64,000 nt of DNA, taken from JAAYAY01 sp963674575 (GTDB taxonomy: Bacteria > Planctomycetota > Planctomycetia > Pirellulales > Thermoguttaceae). Positions 35,741 through 43,219 of the stretch are shown here, in pieces (position 1 is the stretch's first letter; each line of letters starts with the position of its first letter). Location of the stretch: contig CAXXQT010000009.1 of NCBI GenBank assembly GCA_963674575.2, positions 186,001 through 250,000 of the forward strand, given 5' to 3'. The position numbers were made by a program, and so were the translations under genes. The notes below the pieces were generated by a model, which was not told the DNA's origin, did no database searches, and saw nothing but the letters and a program-made list of their open reading frames with translations.

Positions 35741-37726
35741 CTAGCGAAGTCGGGGGAGGGTTACGGTAAAGGTGGTGCCTGTGGGACCTTGGTCCGCACG
35801 GCTGTTCGATTCGACCTGGATATTGCCGCCGTGCATCTTGACGATCCCGTAAGTCACGGCCAGGCCCAGGCCCGTTCCTTCTCCCACGCGTTTGGTGGTA
35901 AAAAATGGTTCGAAAATTTTCTTGAGGTTCTCATCCGGAATGCCTTCGCCCGTATCGCAAACCTGCAAGCGGGCGCCCCGCTCGTCGCCGTTGAGCTTGA
36001 TGCGGATTGTTCCCTCGCCTGCCATGGCGTCGGCGGCGTTGTCGATCAGGTTGGTCAACACCTGGACGATCTGGTCCTGGTCGACGTCGGCGGCCGGAGA
36101 ATCGCTCAGTTGGGTCACTTCAATTTTGACTCCGGTGGGAACAGGGATTGTGCGAACGGTGCGCTCGACCAGTTCGTGCAGGTTGGTGGGTTCCCGAGCA
36201 ACCTTGTTCTGGCGGGCGAAGTCGAGCAGACCAGCCACAATCTTCTTGCACCGTCCGGCTTGCTCGATGACCAGCTCGATATCCTCCCGCATGGGCGAAT
36301 CCTTGGGGCACTCGTCGCGCATCAGGTGCGAGTACATCAAGACGGCGCCAAGCGGATTGTTCACCTCGTGGGCCACGCCCGCCGCCAACTGGCCCACGCT
36401 GGCCAGCTTCTCCGACTGGGCGAGGGCTTCCTGGGCGTTGGCCAATTCCTGGTTCGAGCGTTCGACCTGATCGAGAGCCAGGCTCAACTGTTCGATCGTC
36501 CGGGGCAGGCACATGGCGTCTTCGGCCAAGCCCTGGTGAATGGCGATGGCGTGTTCCCGGCAGGTCTCGTACCCGCATGCCCCGCAGTTCAACTCGTCTT
36601 CCAGCTTGTGCTTGCCCATGCTGGCAAGGATTGCCCGGATCTCTTCCGGGTCCGGCGTCGGCGCTCGCTGGTCCTCCACCTCGAAAATGCGGGCCAAGTC
36701 GAGGTCGTCCATTCCTTCGACCGTTGCTTGCCACGTGTTGCGGTCGACTTGCTGCTCCCGGCGGCAAACATACTCCCGAACCCGCCGGCGCCGATTGAAC
36801 AAGGGCAGACGGTTCTCGATCCCGGCGCCCATGATGCAACCCTCGCAGCAAAGAGCCTCGAGCAAGCGAGCTCCCAGGTCTCCCGCTGCAAACTCCTTTA
36901 TGGCTTCGCGAACGTGGCTGTGTCCCTCGACCGCGACGATGTCGCCCGACTTGAGATCTTCGGGCAATTCGGCGGCCTGAAGCATTCCTCGACCGATCGG
37001 CAGCAGCCCGCCCAGCCCGCCATGGGGCGGATCGAAATCGCTCTTGGCAACGCTCTCGGCCTCGATTCCCCGCTCCCGGAACATGCGACGCAGTTCGCCG
37101 AAGGTGAGCACGGCATCGATATCGCCCGCCAGCGTGTCGGAGTCGGCTTCCATCTTCTTGCCCACGCAGGGGCCGATGAACACGATCGCCACGTCCTGGC
37201 CGTGAAGCCGCCGCGCCGCTCGGGCCGTGGCCACCATGGGCGACACGACCGGCAGCAAGGACGACACGAGGCTCGGGTAGAAGCGTTCGATGTAGGCCAC
37301 CACCGCGGGGCAGCTCGTGGCGATATAGCGTTGGTCGTTGTCTTCGCGGATTAACTGGCGGTAGCGTCTGGCCACCAGATCGGCCCCGAAAGAAACCTCG
37401 CAAACATGGTCGAAGCCAACCTTGCGGAGCATTCCCACGAGAAGGGATTCGGGAAATTCGTGGAACTCCGCCGGGAAACTCGGGGCCAGACACGCCATCA
37501 CCTTGCGCGTGCCGCAAAGCAGACCCTCCACGTCGCCCACCGAATCGGGATACTGCTTGGCTTGCTGCGAACAGACCCGCAGGCAGTTGCCACAGGCAAT
37601 GCAACGCTCGGGAATGACCTCGGCCTGGCCGTCCTTCACGCGGATGGCCTTGGCCGGGCATTCGCGGATGCACGTGTAGCACATCCGGCATCGCTCTCGG
37701 ATCGTGGTGACATATCCCTGAGGCAT
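35741..37726 (-). CDS. [FeFe]-hydrogenase-like sensor histidine kinase
   Basis: 661 residues, cytoplasmic. Two 4Fe-4S ferredoxin motifs (Cys13, 16, 19, 23 and Cys42, 45, 48, 52) lead into a domain like the H-cluster domain of [FeFe] hydrogenases (about 70-320): Thr-Ser-Cys (139), Gly-Pro-Cys-Val-Gly-Lys-Lys (187-191) and Cys-Cys-Glu-Gly-Cys (293-297). A further 4Fe-4S motif follows (Cys381, 384, 389, 406), then a coiled coil and a kinase: H-box His453, N-box near 563, G1 Asp591. By eye, cluster-ligand Cys are kept, but the proton-relay Cys next to Cys139 and the two Met near the cluster are absent. That argues for sensing rather than H2 turnover. It begins 3 bases behind the NuoE-like gene and lies in the nqr operon. 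Confidence 0.9.
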   Translation of the reverse strand: MPQGYVTTIRERCRMCYTCIRECPAKAIRVKDGQAEVIPERCIACGNCLRVCSQQAKQYPDSVGDVEGLLCGTRKVMACLAPSFPAEFHEFPESLLVGMLRKVGFDHVCEVSFGADLVARRYRQLIREDNDQRYIATSCPAVVAYIERFYPSLVSSLLPVVSPMVATARAARRLHGQDVAIVFIGPCVGKKMEADSDTLAGDIDAVLTFGELRRMFRERGIEAESVAKSDFDPPHGGLGGLLPIGRGMLQAAELPEDLKSGDIVAVEGHSHVREAIKEFAAGDLGARLLEALCCEGCIMGAGIENRLPLFNRRRRVREYVCRREQQVDRNTWQATVEGMDDLDLARIFEVEDQRAPTPDPEEIRAILASMGKHKLEDELNCGACGYETCREHAIAIHQGLAEDAMCLPRTIEQLSLALDQVERSNQELANAQEALAQSEKLASVGQLAAGVAHEVNNPLGAVLMYSHLMRDECPKDSPMREDIELVIEQAGRCKKIVAGLLDFARQNKVAREPTNLHELVERTVRTIPVPTGVKIEVTQLSDSPAADVDQDQIVQVLTNLIDNAADAMAGEGTIRIKLNGDERGARLQVCDTGEGIPDENLKKIFEPFFTTKRVGEGTGLGLAVTYGIVKMHGGNIQVESNSRADQGPTGTTFTVTLPRLR

Positions 37727-37729
37727 GGT

Positions 37730-38161
37730 TTAGGCTTCCCGTAAGACGGCAATGAGCTCGTTCACTTGATGGGGCGTCATGCCGGGATAAAGCTGTTCAT
37801 TCACGGCGATCACGGGCGCCATTCCGCACGCGTTCAGACAGGAAACCACTTCGAGACTGAAACTCCCGTCCGCCGTTACTTCACCCGGCTCGATTTCCAA
37901 GCTTTCTTGAAGGGCATTAAGCACTGCAGCCGAGCCCTTCACATGGCAGGCCAGACCACGACAGACGCGAATATGGTGACGTCCGCGAGCCGGCGTGCCC
38001 TGATCCCGCGTCCGCTCGCGACCTCGTCGCGAAGGATCCCGGCCAGGCAGCAGGGCCAGGCCCCTCTCCAAAGCGGGAACCGACGTCTCCGGCAGCACGG
38101 CGAGAAGCGCAGTGGCAGGTGATTCGTCGCAAGCGTGGTCGGGTTTCCACAAGGCATCCAT
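37730..38161 (-). CDS. NuoE-like thioredoxin-fold 2Fe-2S protein
   Basis: 143 residues. The C-terminal part (about 60-143) is the thioredoxin-like 2Fe-2S domain of complex I 24-kDa/HndA/HydC-type proteins, with exact ligand spacing Cys67-x4-Cys72-x35-Cys108-x3-Cys112. The usual helical N-terminal domain is not recognisable in residues 1-55. In NADH-linked hydrogenases such subunits pass electrons between flavin and ferredoxin domains, so here it probably links NAD(H) or ferredoxin to the hydrogenase-like sensor that follows after 3 bases. It is the first recognisable gene of the nqr operon, about 147 bases behind the predicted sigma-54 start. Another frame (from ATG 38288) could encode an upstream peptide. 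Confidence 0.85.
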   Translation of the reverse strand: MDALWKPDHACDESPATALLAVLPETSVPALERGLALLPGRDPSRRGRERTRDQGTPARGRHHIRVCRGLACHVKGSAAVLNALQESLEIEPGEVTADGSFSLEVVSCLNACGMAPVIAVNEQLYPGMTPHQVNELIAVLREA

Positions 38162-38318
38162 ATTGGAGGCACTCCAGAAAGTGCGGGGAGGGCGTCATCC
38201 GCGGTTGGGGGCAATCGGCCGCCTGCCATGCTGCTTGGAGCTGTCCGGCAGTGAGGACGTGCAGGAGCGCGGCACACGGTTCGCACATCTGTCAGACGGC
38301 GAACGGATACAAAGCTTT

Positions 38319-38333
38319 GCAACAACCGTGCCA
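38319..38333 (-). promoter_or_regulatory. Sigma-54 (-24/-12) promoter for the nqr operon
   Basis: On the minus strand the sequence reads TGGCAC-GGTTG-TTGC followed by A, a full match to the RpoN core TGGCAC-N5-TTGC(A/T). It faces the NuoE-like gene; transcription would start near 38308. An NtrC-type activator is encoded immediately on the other side. Confidence 0.85.
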
Positions 38334-38399
38334 TGAGGAAAAACCCTCCCACACGGAGCTCCAGCAAGCGTTCTTTTCGCCGCACGAAGCCGTTTCTGG

Positions 38400-38441
38400 G
38401 GACAAGTCCTGTCTGTAACATATTTGTATTACACGACTTGT
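38400..38441. promoter_or_regulatory. Nested palindromes, candidate activator-binding site
   Basis: Three symmetric elements overlap here: GGAC-AA-GTCC (38400-38409); ACAAGTC (38402-38408) inverted to GACTTGT (38435-38441); and TGTAA (38414) inverted to TTACA (38433). The position, 70-110 bases upstream of the sigma-54 promoter, is right for an enhancer site of an NtrC-type regulator. A related GGAC-T-GTCC occurs at 40038-40046 upstream of the second sigma-54 promoter. Confidence 0.4.
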
Positions 38442-38571
38442 GCCTCAGAACGACGGTCACCCAAGCGTTTACCCCGAAAACTGGCGATCAACTCGCCTGG
38501 GTGTACAATTCAATTAGACAGCGTCTAGGTGTTGTGGACTCTTAGGGCCCCTGTCAGAGAGCAGAAGAACC

Positions 38572-40020
38572 ATGAATACAAGCCAATCGGAAGTGACCGA
38601 AGGCACCGTATCGCAACAGGTCCTGGTCATCGACGACGAGGCCGCCATTGCCGAGAGTTGCTCCCGCGCGCTGAGTCGCCAAGGCCACAAGGTCCGTGCC
38701 TGCTCCGATCCCGAACAGGGCCTCCAGGAGGCCCTCAGCGGCAAGTTCGACGTGCTTTTTCTCGACCTGATGATGCCCAAGGTCACGGGACTCGACATCT
38801 TGAACCGGATGCGAGAGGCCGGAATTTCCACCGAAGTGGTCGTTATGACTGCCTATTCCACCGTGGAGTCGGCCGTGGAAGTGATGAAGGCCGGGGCCGC
38901 CGACTACCTCAGCAAGCCCTTCTCTCCGCCCGAACTGATCATGGTGCTGGAGAAAGTCGCCAGCCGCTCCGCCATGATGCGCGAGATTGCCTCCCTCCGT
39001 CAGGAACTGCGCGTTCAAAAGGGATTCGAAGGGATCGTGGGCGAGAGCGCACCTATGCAGAAGGTCTTTTCTCTCATCAAACGTGTGGCGCCCACCGACG
39101 CCACCGTTCTGATCACCGGGGAAAGCGGTACCGGTAAGGAAATGATCGTCAGCGCCCTGCACCGATTGAGCAAACGGGGCGACCGCGCCCTGTTGGCCTG
39201 CGATTGCAGCACCCTGGCGCCCTCCCTCCTGGAAAGCGAACTGTTCGGACACGTGAAAGGCTCGTTTTCCGGGGCCATCTCGACCAAGCAGGGGCTCTTC
39301 GAGGCCGCCCACAAGGGAACGCTCTTTCTCGACGAAGTGGCCAACATAAGTATGGAGACCCAGGGCAAGCTCCTCCGCGTGCTGGAGACCCGGCGGGTTA
39401 AGAAGGTGGGGGACACCGCCGAAACCGAAGTCGATATCCGCCTGATCGGCGCCACCAACCGAAGCCTCTCCGAAATGGTGGCCGAGGGAGACTTCCGCGA
39501 AGACCTCTTCTATCGTCTCAACGTCGTCCCCATCGACCTGCCACCCCTTCGCCGACGCCAGGGCGACATCCCCATCCTCGTGGCCCACTTTCTGAACCAG
39601 TTCGTCGAGCGATCCATGACCCAGGTCCGCGGGTTCACCCCCGAGGCCATGCAGCACATGGAGAGCTACCATTGGCCGGGAAACGTTCGGGAACTCCGCA
39701 ATATCGTGGAACGAATCGCCGTCCTTTGCGATTCCAATCGCGTGGAAATGCGCCATCTACCCCGCGAAATCCGCCAAACCGAGTCGCTTGCCACCGTCAC
39801 CACCCTTCCCGAGGCCTGGGAAGATTTCAAACAGCTCAAGCAGGAAGTCCGGGAGGCGGCCGTGCGCGATATGGAAATCCGCTATCTGAACGAAGCTCTG
39901 ACGCGAGCCGAGGGCAACGTGACCAAGGCCGCCGAAAATGTGGGAATGCGCCGCACCAACTTCCACTCGCTCATGAAGAAGTACGGACTCCACGCGGGCG
40001 ACGGGGAAGGCGACGATTGA
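38572..40020 (+). CDS. NtrC-family sigma-54-dependent response regulator
   Basis: 482 residues in three parts. Receiver (1-125) with Asp65 in Leu-Phe-Leu-Asp-Leu-Met-Met-Pro; AAA+ domain (about 150-390) with Walker A Gly-Glu-Ser-Gly-Thr-Gly-Lys-Glu (183-190), Walker B Leu-Phe-Leu-Asp-Glu (about 251-255) and the sigma-54 contact loop as Gly-Ser-Phe-Ser-Gly-Ala (230-235; consensus Gly-Ala-Phe-Thr-Gly-Ala); and a Fis-type helix-turn-helix (about 440-475: Asn-Val-Thr-Lys-Ala-Ala-Glu-Asn-Val-Gly-Met-Arg-Arg-Thr). It is divergent from the nqr operon, and both neighbouring transcription units have sigma-54 promoters. The likely kinase is the hydrogenase-like sensor at 35741-37726. Confidence 0.95.
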   Translation: MNTSQSEVTEGTVSQQVLVIDDEAAIAESCSRALSRQGHKVRACSDPEQGLQEALSGKFDVLFLDLMMPKVTGLDILNRMREAGISTEVVVMTAYSTVESAVEVMKAGAADYLSKPFSPPELIMVLEKVASRSAMMREIASLRQELRVQKGFEGIVGESAPMQKVFSLIKRVAPTDATVLITGESGTGKEMIVSALHRLSKRGDRALLACDCSTLAPSLLESELFGHVKGSFSGAISTKQGLFEAAHKGTLFLDEVANISMETQGKLLRVLETRRVKKVGDTAETEVDIRLIGATNRSLSEMVAEGDFREDLFYRLNVVPIDLPPLRRRQGDIPILVAHFLNQFVERSMTQVRGFTPEAMQHMESYHWPGNVRELRNIVERIAVLCDSNRVEMRHLPREIRQTESLATVTTLPEAWEDFKQLKQEVREAAVRDMEIRYLNEALTRAEGNVTKAAENVGMRRTNFHSLMKKYGLHAGDGEGDD

Positions 40021-40037
40021 TCCTGTCTGACTGAGTT

Positions 40038-40070
40038 GGACTGTCCTGCCGGCATGAACAGTGTCGACAC
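40038..40070 (+). promoter_or_regulatory. Candidate activator sites upstream of the second sigma-54 promoter
   Basis: GGAC-T-GTCC (40038-40046) and the perfect 10-base palindrome GTGTCGACAC (40061-40070) lie 110-140 bases upstream of the -24 box at 40178. The first resembles the palindrome at 38400-38409 upstream of the nqr promoter. The similarity is short. Confidence 0.3.
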
Positions 40071-40177
40071 GACCCGGACACCGTAAGGGCCTATGGGAAC
40101 TGTCTCTTTCGTTGCAGACATACGCTAATCGCCTGCTTTATAGCCTTTTCGAGCTTGCTGCAGCGTCTTTCGAAAAT

Positions 40178-40192
40178 TGGCACGTGGTTTGC
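40178..40192 (+). promoter_or_regulatory. Sigma-54 (-24/-12) promoter for the receiver/GcvH-like gene
   Basis: The sequence is TGGCAC-GTGGT-TTGC followed by G: a complete match to the TGGCAC and TTGC core elements with correct spacing. It lies 67 bases before the ATG at 40259, so transcription would start near 40204. The gene upstream on the same strand encodes a sigma-54 activator. Confidence 0.85.
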
Positions 40193-40258
40193 GAATGTCC
40201 CTCTGCGGCAGAAAAAACAAAACCTCATGCTCATTTGAAAACCATACGGAGCCCAATC

Positions 40259-41845
40259 ATGATCAGCGATCCCACCCTCCTCGTCGTCGACGATGAACAA
40301 GTCTATTGCGATGGCTGCGAGCGAATCTTCTCGCGTCAGGGCTTCCGCGTGGAAGGAAGCAATGATGCAGCCGAGGCCCTCAACCTGGCCACGAACAACG
40401 ACTACTCGGCCATTATTCTGGACGTGAAGATGCCCAACATGGACGGGATTCGATTCCTCGAATATCTGCGGGCGACCAAGCCCGACACTCCCGTGATTCT
40501 GATGACGGGCTATCCGAGCATCCAGAACGCCGCGTCGGCTGTCCGGCTCGGGGCCTCCGACTATGTGACCAAACCCTTCACGCCCGAACAAATCACCTCG
40601 GCTGTTCGCGGATTGTTGCACACCGATGCGACCGCCAACGAAGAGGTGGAGGCCAAGGCAGCGGAGCCGGAAGATTCGGCAGATACCGAACCGGAAAGCC
40701 TCGTCTTCCACGGTCGTGCGTGGGCTTACCTGGCAGATCGGGCTGCGGTTCGCGTGGGTGGCGTTGTGCCCAAGCTGAACGCCACGCCCGTCGAACTCCA
40801 ACTGCCCCGCGTCGGCGAGATTGTTCACCAGGGACTGCCCCTGTTCGTGATCACGGACGCCAACGGCGCCTCCGTCACCATTGCCTCCCCGATCACAGGC
40901 ATGGTTGTTGACGTCAACTCGGGTTTGAACGAGAACCCGGACTTGCTGTGGAATCACCCCTGCGGGCTGGGTTGGGTCGCCAAGATCGCCCCCACCCGCC
41001 TGGAATCCGAGGAAGCTCGTTTGCAGAAACGCGAAGTCCTTGCCGTCACGGTGAATCAAGACTTCCGCCGCTTCTACCGCGACAAGCTTTCGGGGATCGG
41101 TTGTGCCGCGCGGGATGTCGATCCCACGGACATGGAAGCCCTTGTGGCCTCCGCACGCACGAGCGGCGTGGTGCTGTTCGATGCCGCTTCGTGCGGCGTC
41201 GACGGGCCGAACATCGTCGGACGCCTGCTTCGGGAGGTTCCCGAAGCGAAGGTTGTGGTTGTGGCTCCCGCCGAGTTGCCGCAGCAAGACCTTTATCGCG
41301 CCCAGCGATTGTTCTACTACGCCGTGCCACCCCTGGAAGACGACGAGATCCTTGCCATCATCGATTCGTGCTACGGGCTGCCGGCAGTGCCGAAATCTCC
41401 CGCGCCGGCCCGAGGTTCGCAGAACCTGCCCATCAGCGCCCTTCATGTCGACACGGACCAGGGCACGCGGGTGACCTTGCTTGCCTCGGGCGGCCTGCTG
41501 CAGCGAGAAGCCGGACTTGGCCTCGCCTTGCGAACGGAATTGCTCGACCGGCTCCTGCCGCTGGAAACCGGGTTGGGTGATGTCAAACTGACCGATACCC
41601 GCGTCCTTCGCGAGACGATGAAAAGCGATCGTGTCTTCGTGTTGACCACATCCGACACGGGCAGGATCCCCGGCTGCCTCGCGCCTTACCAACGGGGAAA
41701 CCTGTCGGAATTCACCGGGATCGACGCCGAGAACCTGACGGTGCTGGCCATTCAACCCAACCCGGGTGAAGAGGCGGTTCCCAAGCTCGATGCCGCGATC
41801 CTCAATGCTCTCGCCGAACATATCATCGAAGAAATGCTGGCGTGA
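40259..41845 (+). CDS. Multi-domain receiver/GcvH-like/pseudo-receiver regulatory protein
   Basis: 528 residues, no DNA-binding domain. Residues 1-120: receiver with Asp55 (Ile-Leu-Asp-Val-Lys-Met-Pro) and Lys in Thr-Lys-Pro-Phe. Residues about 148-245: a domain resembling glycine-cleavage H protein (Ser-Pro-Ile-Thr-Gly-Met-Val-Val-Asp-Val-Asn, Pro-Cys-Gly-Leu-Gly-Trp-Val-Ala-Lys-Ile). The position of the lipoyl Lys appears to be Asn/Gly (around 202), so lipoylation is not expected. Residues about 260-380 look like a second receiver-like fold without phosphoacceptor. The rest (about 385-528) is a domain I cannot name, with Ser-Asp-Thr-Gly-Arg-Ile-Pro-Gly-Cys-Leu-Ala-Pro-Tyr. ATG 40259 follows GGAG by about 8 bases. 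A sigma-54 promoter precedes it. Confidence 0.78.
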   Translation: MISDPTLLVVDDEQVYCDGCERIFSRQGFRVEGSNDAAEALNLATNNDYSAIILDVKMPNMDGIRFLEYLRATKPDTPVILMTGYPSIQNAASAVRLGASDYVTKPFTPEQITSAVRGLLHTDATANEEVEAKAAEPEDSADTEPESLVFHGRAWAYLADRAAVRVGGVVPKLNATPVELQLPRVGEIVHQGLPLFVITDANGASVTIASPITGMVVDVNSGLNENPDLLWNHPCGLGWVAKIAPTRLESEEARLQKREVLAVTVNQDFRRFYRDKLSGIGCAARDVDPTDMEALVASARTSGVVLFDAASCGVDGPNIVGRLLREVPEAKVVVVAPAELPQQDLYRAQRLFYYAVPPLEDDEILAIIDSCYGLPAVPKSPAPARGSQNLPISALHVDTDQGTRVTLLASGGLLQREAGLGLALRTELLDRLLPLETGLGDVKLTDTRVLRETMKSDRVFVLTTSDTGRIPGCLAPYQRGNLSEFTGIDAENLTVLAIQPNPGEEAVPKLDAAILNALAEHIIEEMLA

Positions 41846-42280
41846 GCGTCCCCCTCGCGGCGGCACCCCGCCGCCGTCCATCCACCGTACCGGTGGCATC
41901 CCTGCCGCCGTCCATCGAGCCATTCGAACCCACGCATCGGCGTCTCTCGTTGGAGAGGCGCCGAGCCCGTTTCTTGACGTACTGCCAGCCAGCCGCCCAG
42001 CCCGGCTTCTCGCCGTTCCACTTCAGCAGCCGTCGCCCCGTCCAGAACCCCGTCCACCGAAGCCGGGCTTTTGAAACTCTCAACGCACCAAACACTCATC
42101 AACCGAACCCCGTCATCACCAAGAGCCCGGCTGCAATTGGTAACCCCGCCGAGCCGCACCCCGCTTTGCCCATGCCACAGTCCAGCAGCCGGGCTACCAG
42201 CTATCTCGCCAGCAGGCAAGTTCTGTGTTAGGCTGGGTGGCAGCATTTCCAGACCCCAGGCTCGCTGATCGGAATGACGG
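41846..42280. repeat. Intergenic region with scattered AGCCCGGCTTCTG-type REP-like elements
   Basis: About 435 bases without a credible gene. At least four degenerate copies of an AGCCCGGCT/AGCCGGGCT element occur in both orientations (near 41999, 42060, 42125 and 42188); the last, read on the minus strand, begins GTAGCCCGGC. Related elements flank the metallophosphoesterase gene (43205-43303) and lie at 49213-49365. Confidence 0.55.
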
Positions 42281-43219
42281 ATGATGGACCACTCTGACAA
42301 CCTCACGACCTCCCGCGAGAACCGTCGCCAATTCCTTCGCCAGGCAACGCTCGCCACGGCGGCCGCTGGCATTTGCCCCCTGGCCGCTTCGGCCGCGCAA
42401 GGAGCGGACGAGGCCCCGGCAGATCTGACCTTCGGCCTCGTCACCGACGTCCACTACGCCGACGCCGACACCAAGGGCACGCGCTATTACCGCGATTCGC
42501 TTCCCAAGCTGACCGCGGCCATCAAGGAGTTTCAAAGTCAGAAGGTCGCCTTTGTGGCCGAACTGGGCGACTTGATCAACGCCGGGCCTTCCAAGCAAGC
42601 CGAACGGGAATATCTGAAAACAATCTGCCGAGTCTTCGACACGATCGACTGCCCAAAGCACTATGTGCTCGGCAACCATTGCGTCGACACGTTGACCAAG
42701 GCCGAGTTCCTCACCGGCTGCGACCGCCGGCCCGAGCCAACCTACTATTCCTTCGACGTGGGCGACTATCACTTCGTCATTCTCGACGCCGACTTCCTTG
42801 AGGACGGCACTTCCTACGAACCGGGGAATTTCCAATGGACCAAGACCTGGATTCCCAAGAAGGAACAAGAGTGGCTCGCCCAGGACCTGGCAAAAGCCAA
42901 AGGCCGCCCCACCGTCGTTTTCGCCCACCAGATCCTGAACGACGAGAACGACGCCCACGGTGTGAAGAACGCCCCTGAAGTGCGGGCGATCCTCGAAGCC
43001 TCCGGCGATGTTGTCGCCGTCTTCCAGGGCCACATGCACTGGGGAGGCTTGGCGCGAATCGGCGGCATCCCCTATTGCACACTCAGGGCTATGGTCGAAG
43101 GCGCCGGGCTGGAAAACAACGCCTTCGCCATCGTCCGCCTCCACGGCCGCAAGGTGGAGTTCACCGGTTTCGGAAAACAACGCGATTGGGACTTCAACGA
43201 GGATAAGCCGGGCTCCTGA
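42281..43219 (+). CDS. Tat-exported metallophosphoesterase
   Basis: 312 residues. A Tat signal (Arg-Arg-Gln-Phe-Leu-Arg-Gln-Ala, then an Ala-rich core) precedes a calcineurin-like fold: Asp-Val-His-Tyr-Ala-Asp, Gly-Asp-Leu-Ile-Asn, Gly-Asn-His-Cys, a His in Ala-His-Gln, and Gly-His-Met-His-Trp. All five metal-binding blocks are present, so it should be an active binuclear phosphoesterase of unknown substrate in the periplasm. The final codons (Lys-Pro-Gly-Ser-stop) are supplied by a REP-like element that starts inside the gene. ATG 42284 is an alternative start. Confidence 0.92.
   Translation: MMDHSDNLTTSRENRRQFLRQATLATAAAGICPLAASAAQGADEAPADLTFGLVTDVHYADADTKGTRYYRDSLPKLTAAIKEFQSQKVAFVAELGDLINAGPSKQAEREYLKTICRVFDTIDCPKHYVLGNHCVDTLTKAEFLTGCDRRPEPTYYSFDVGDYHFVILDADFLEDGTSYEPGNFQWTKTWIPKKEQEWLAQDLAKAKGRPTVVFAHQILNDENDAHGVKNAPEVRAILEASGDVVAVFQGHMHWGGLARIGGIPYCTLRAMVEGAGLENNAFAIVRLHGRKVEFTGFGKQRDWDFNEDKPGS

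Larger units (their letters stand above)
38162..38571. other. Divergent regulatory region between the nqr operon and the sigma-54 activator gene
   Basis: About 410 bases. It holds a sigma-54 promoter facing the nqr operon (38319-38333), a nested palindrome (38400-38441) 70-110 bases upstream of that promoter, and, near 38502-38510, a TACAAT sequence that could be the -10 box for the activator gene. A leader of about 150 bases precedes the NuoE-like start. Confidence 0.6.

Noticed and set aside
35789..37354. 521-codon open frame on the plus strand
   Set aside because: It is the complement of the hydrogenase-like kinase gene; it has no domain and no ribosome site.
35741..37726. Annotation as a catalytic [FeFe] hydrogenase
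   Set aside because: The proton-relay Cys and two Met of the active-site loops are missing, a histidine kinase is fused to it, and no maturation genes are in the window.
38502..38510. TACAAT as a sigma-70 -10 box for the activator gene
   Set aside because: No acceptable -35 element lies 16-18 bases upstream, so I mention it only as a possibility and do not list it as a feature.
40259..41845. Annotation as a glycine-cleavage H protein
   Set aside because: The lipoyl lysine is not present, the domain is embedded between receiver-like domains, and no gcvT or gcvP is nearby.
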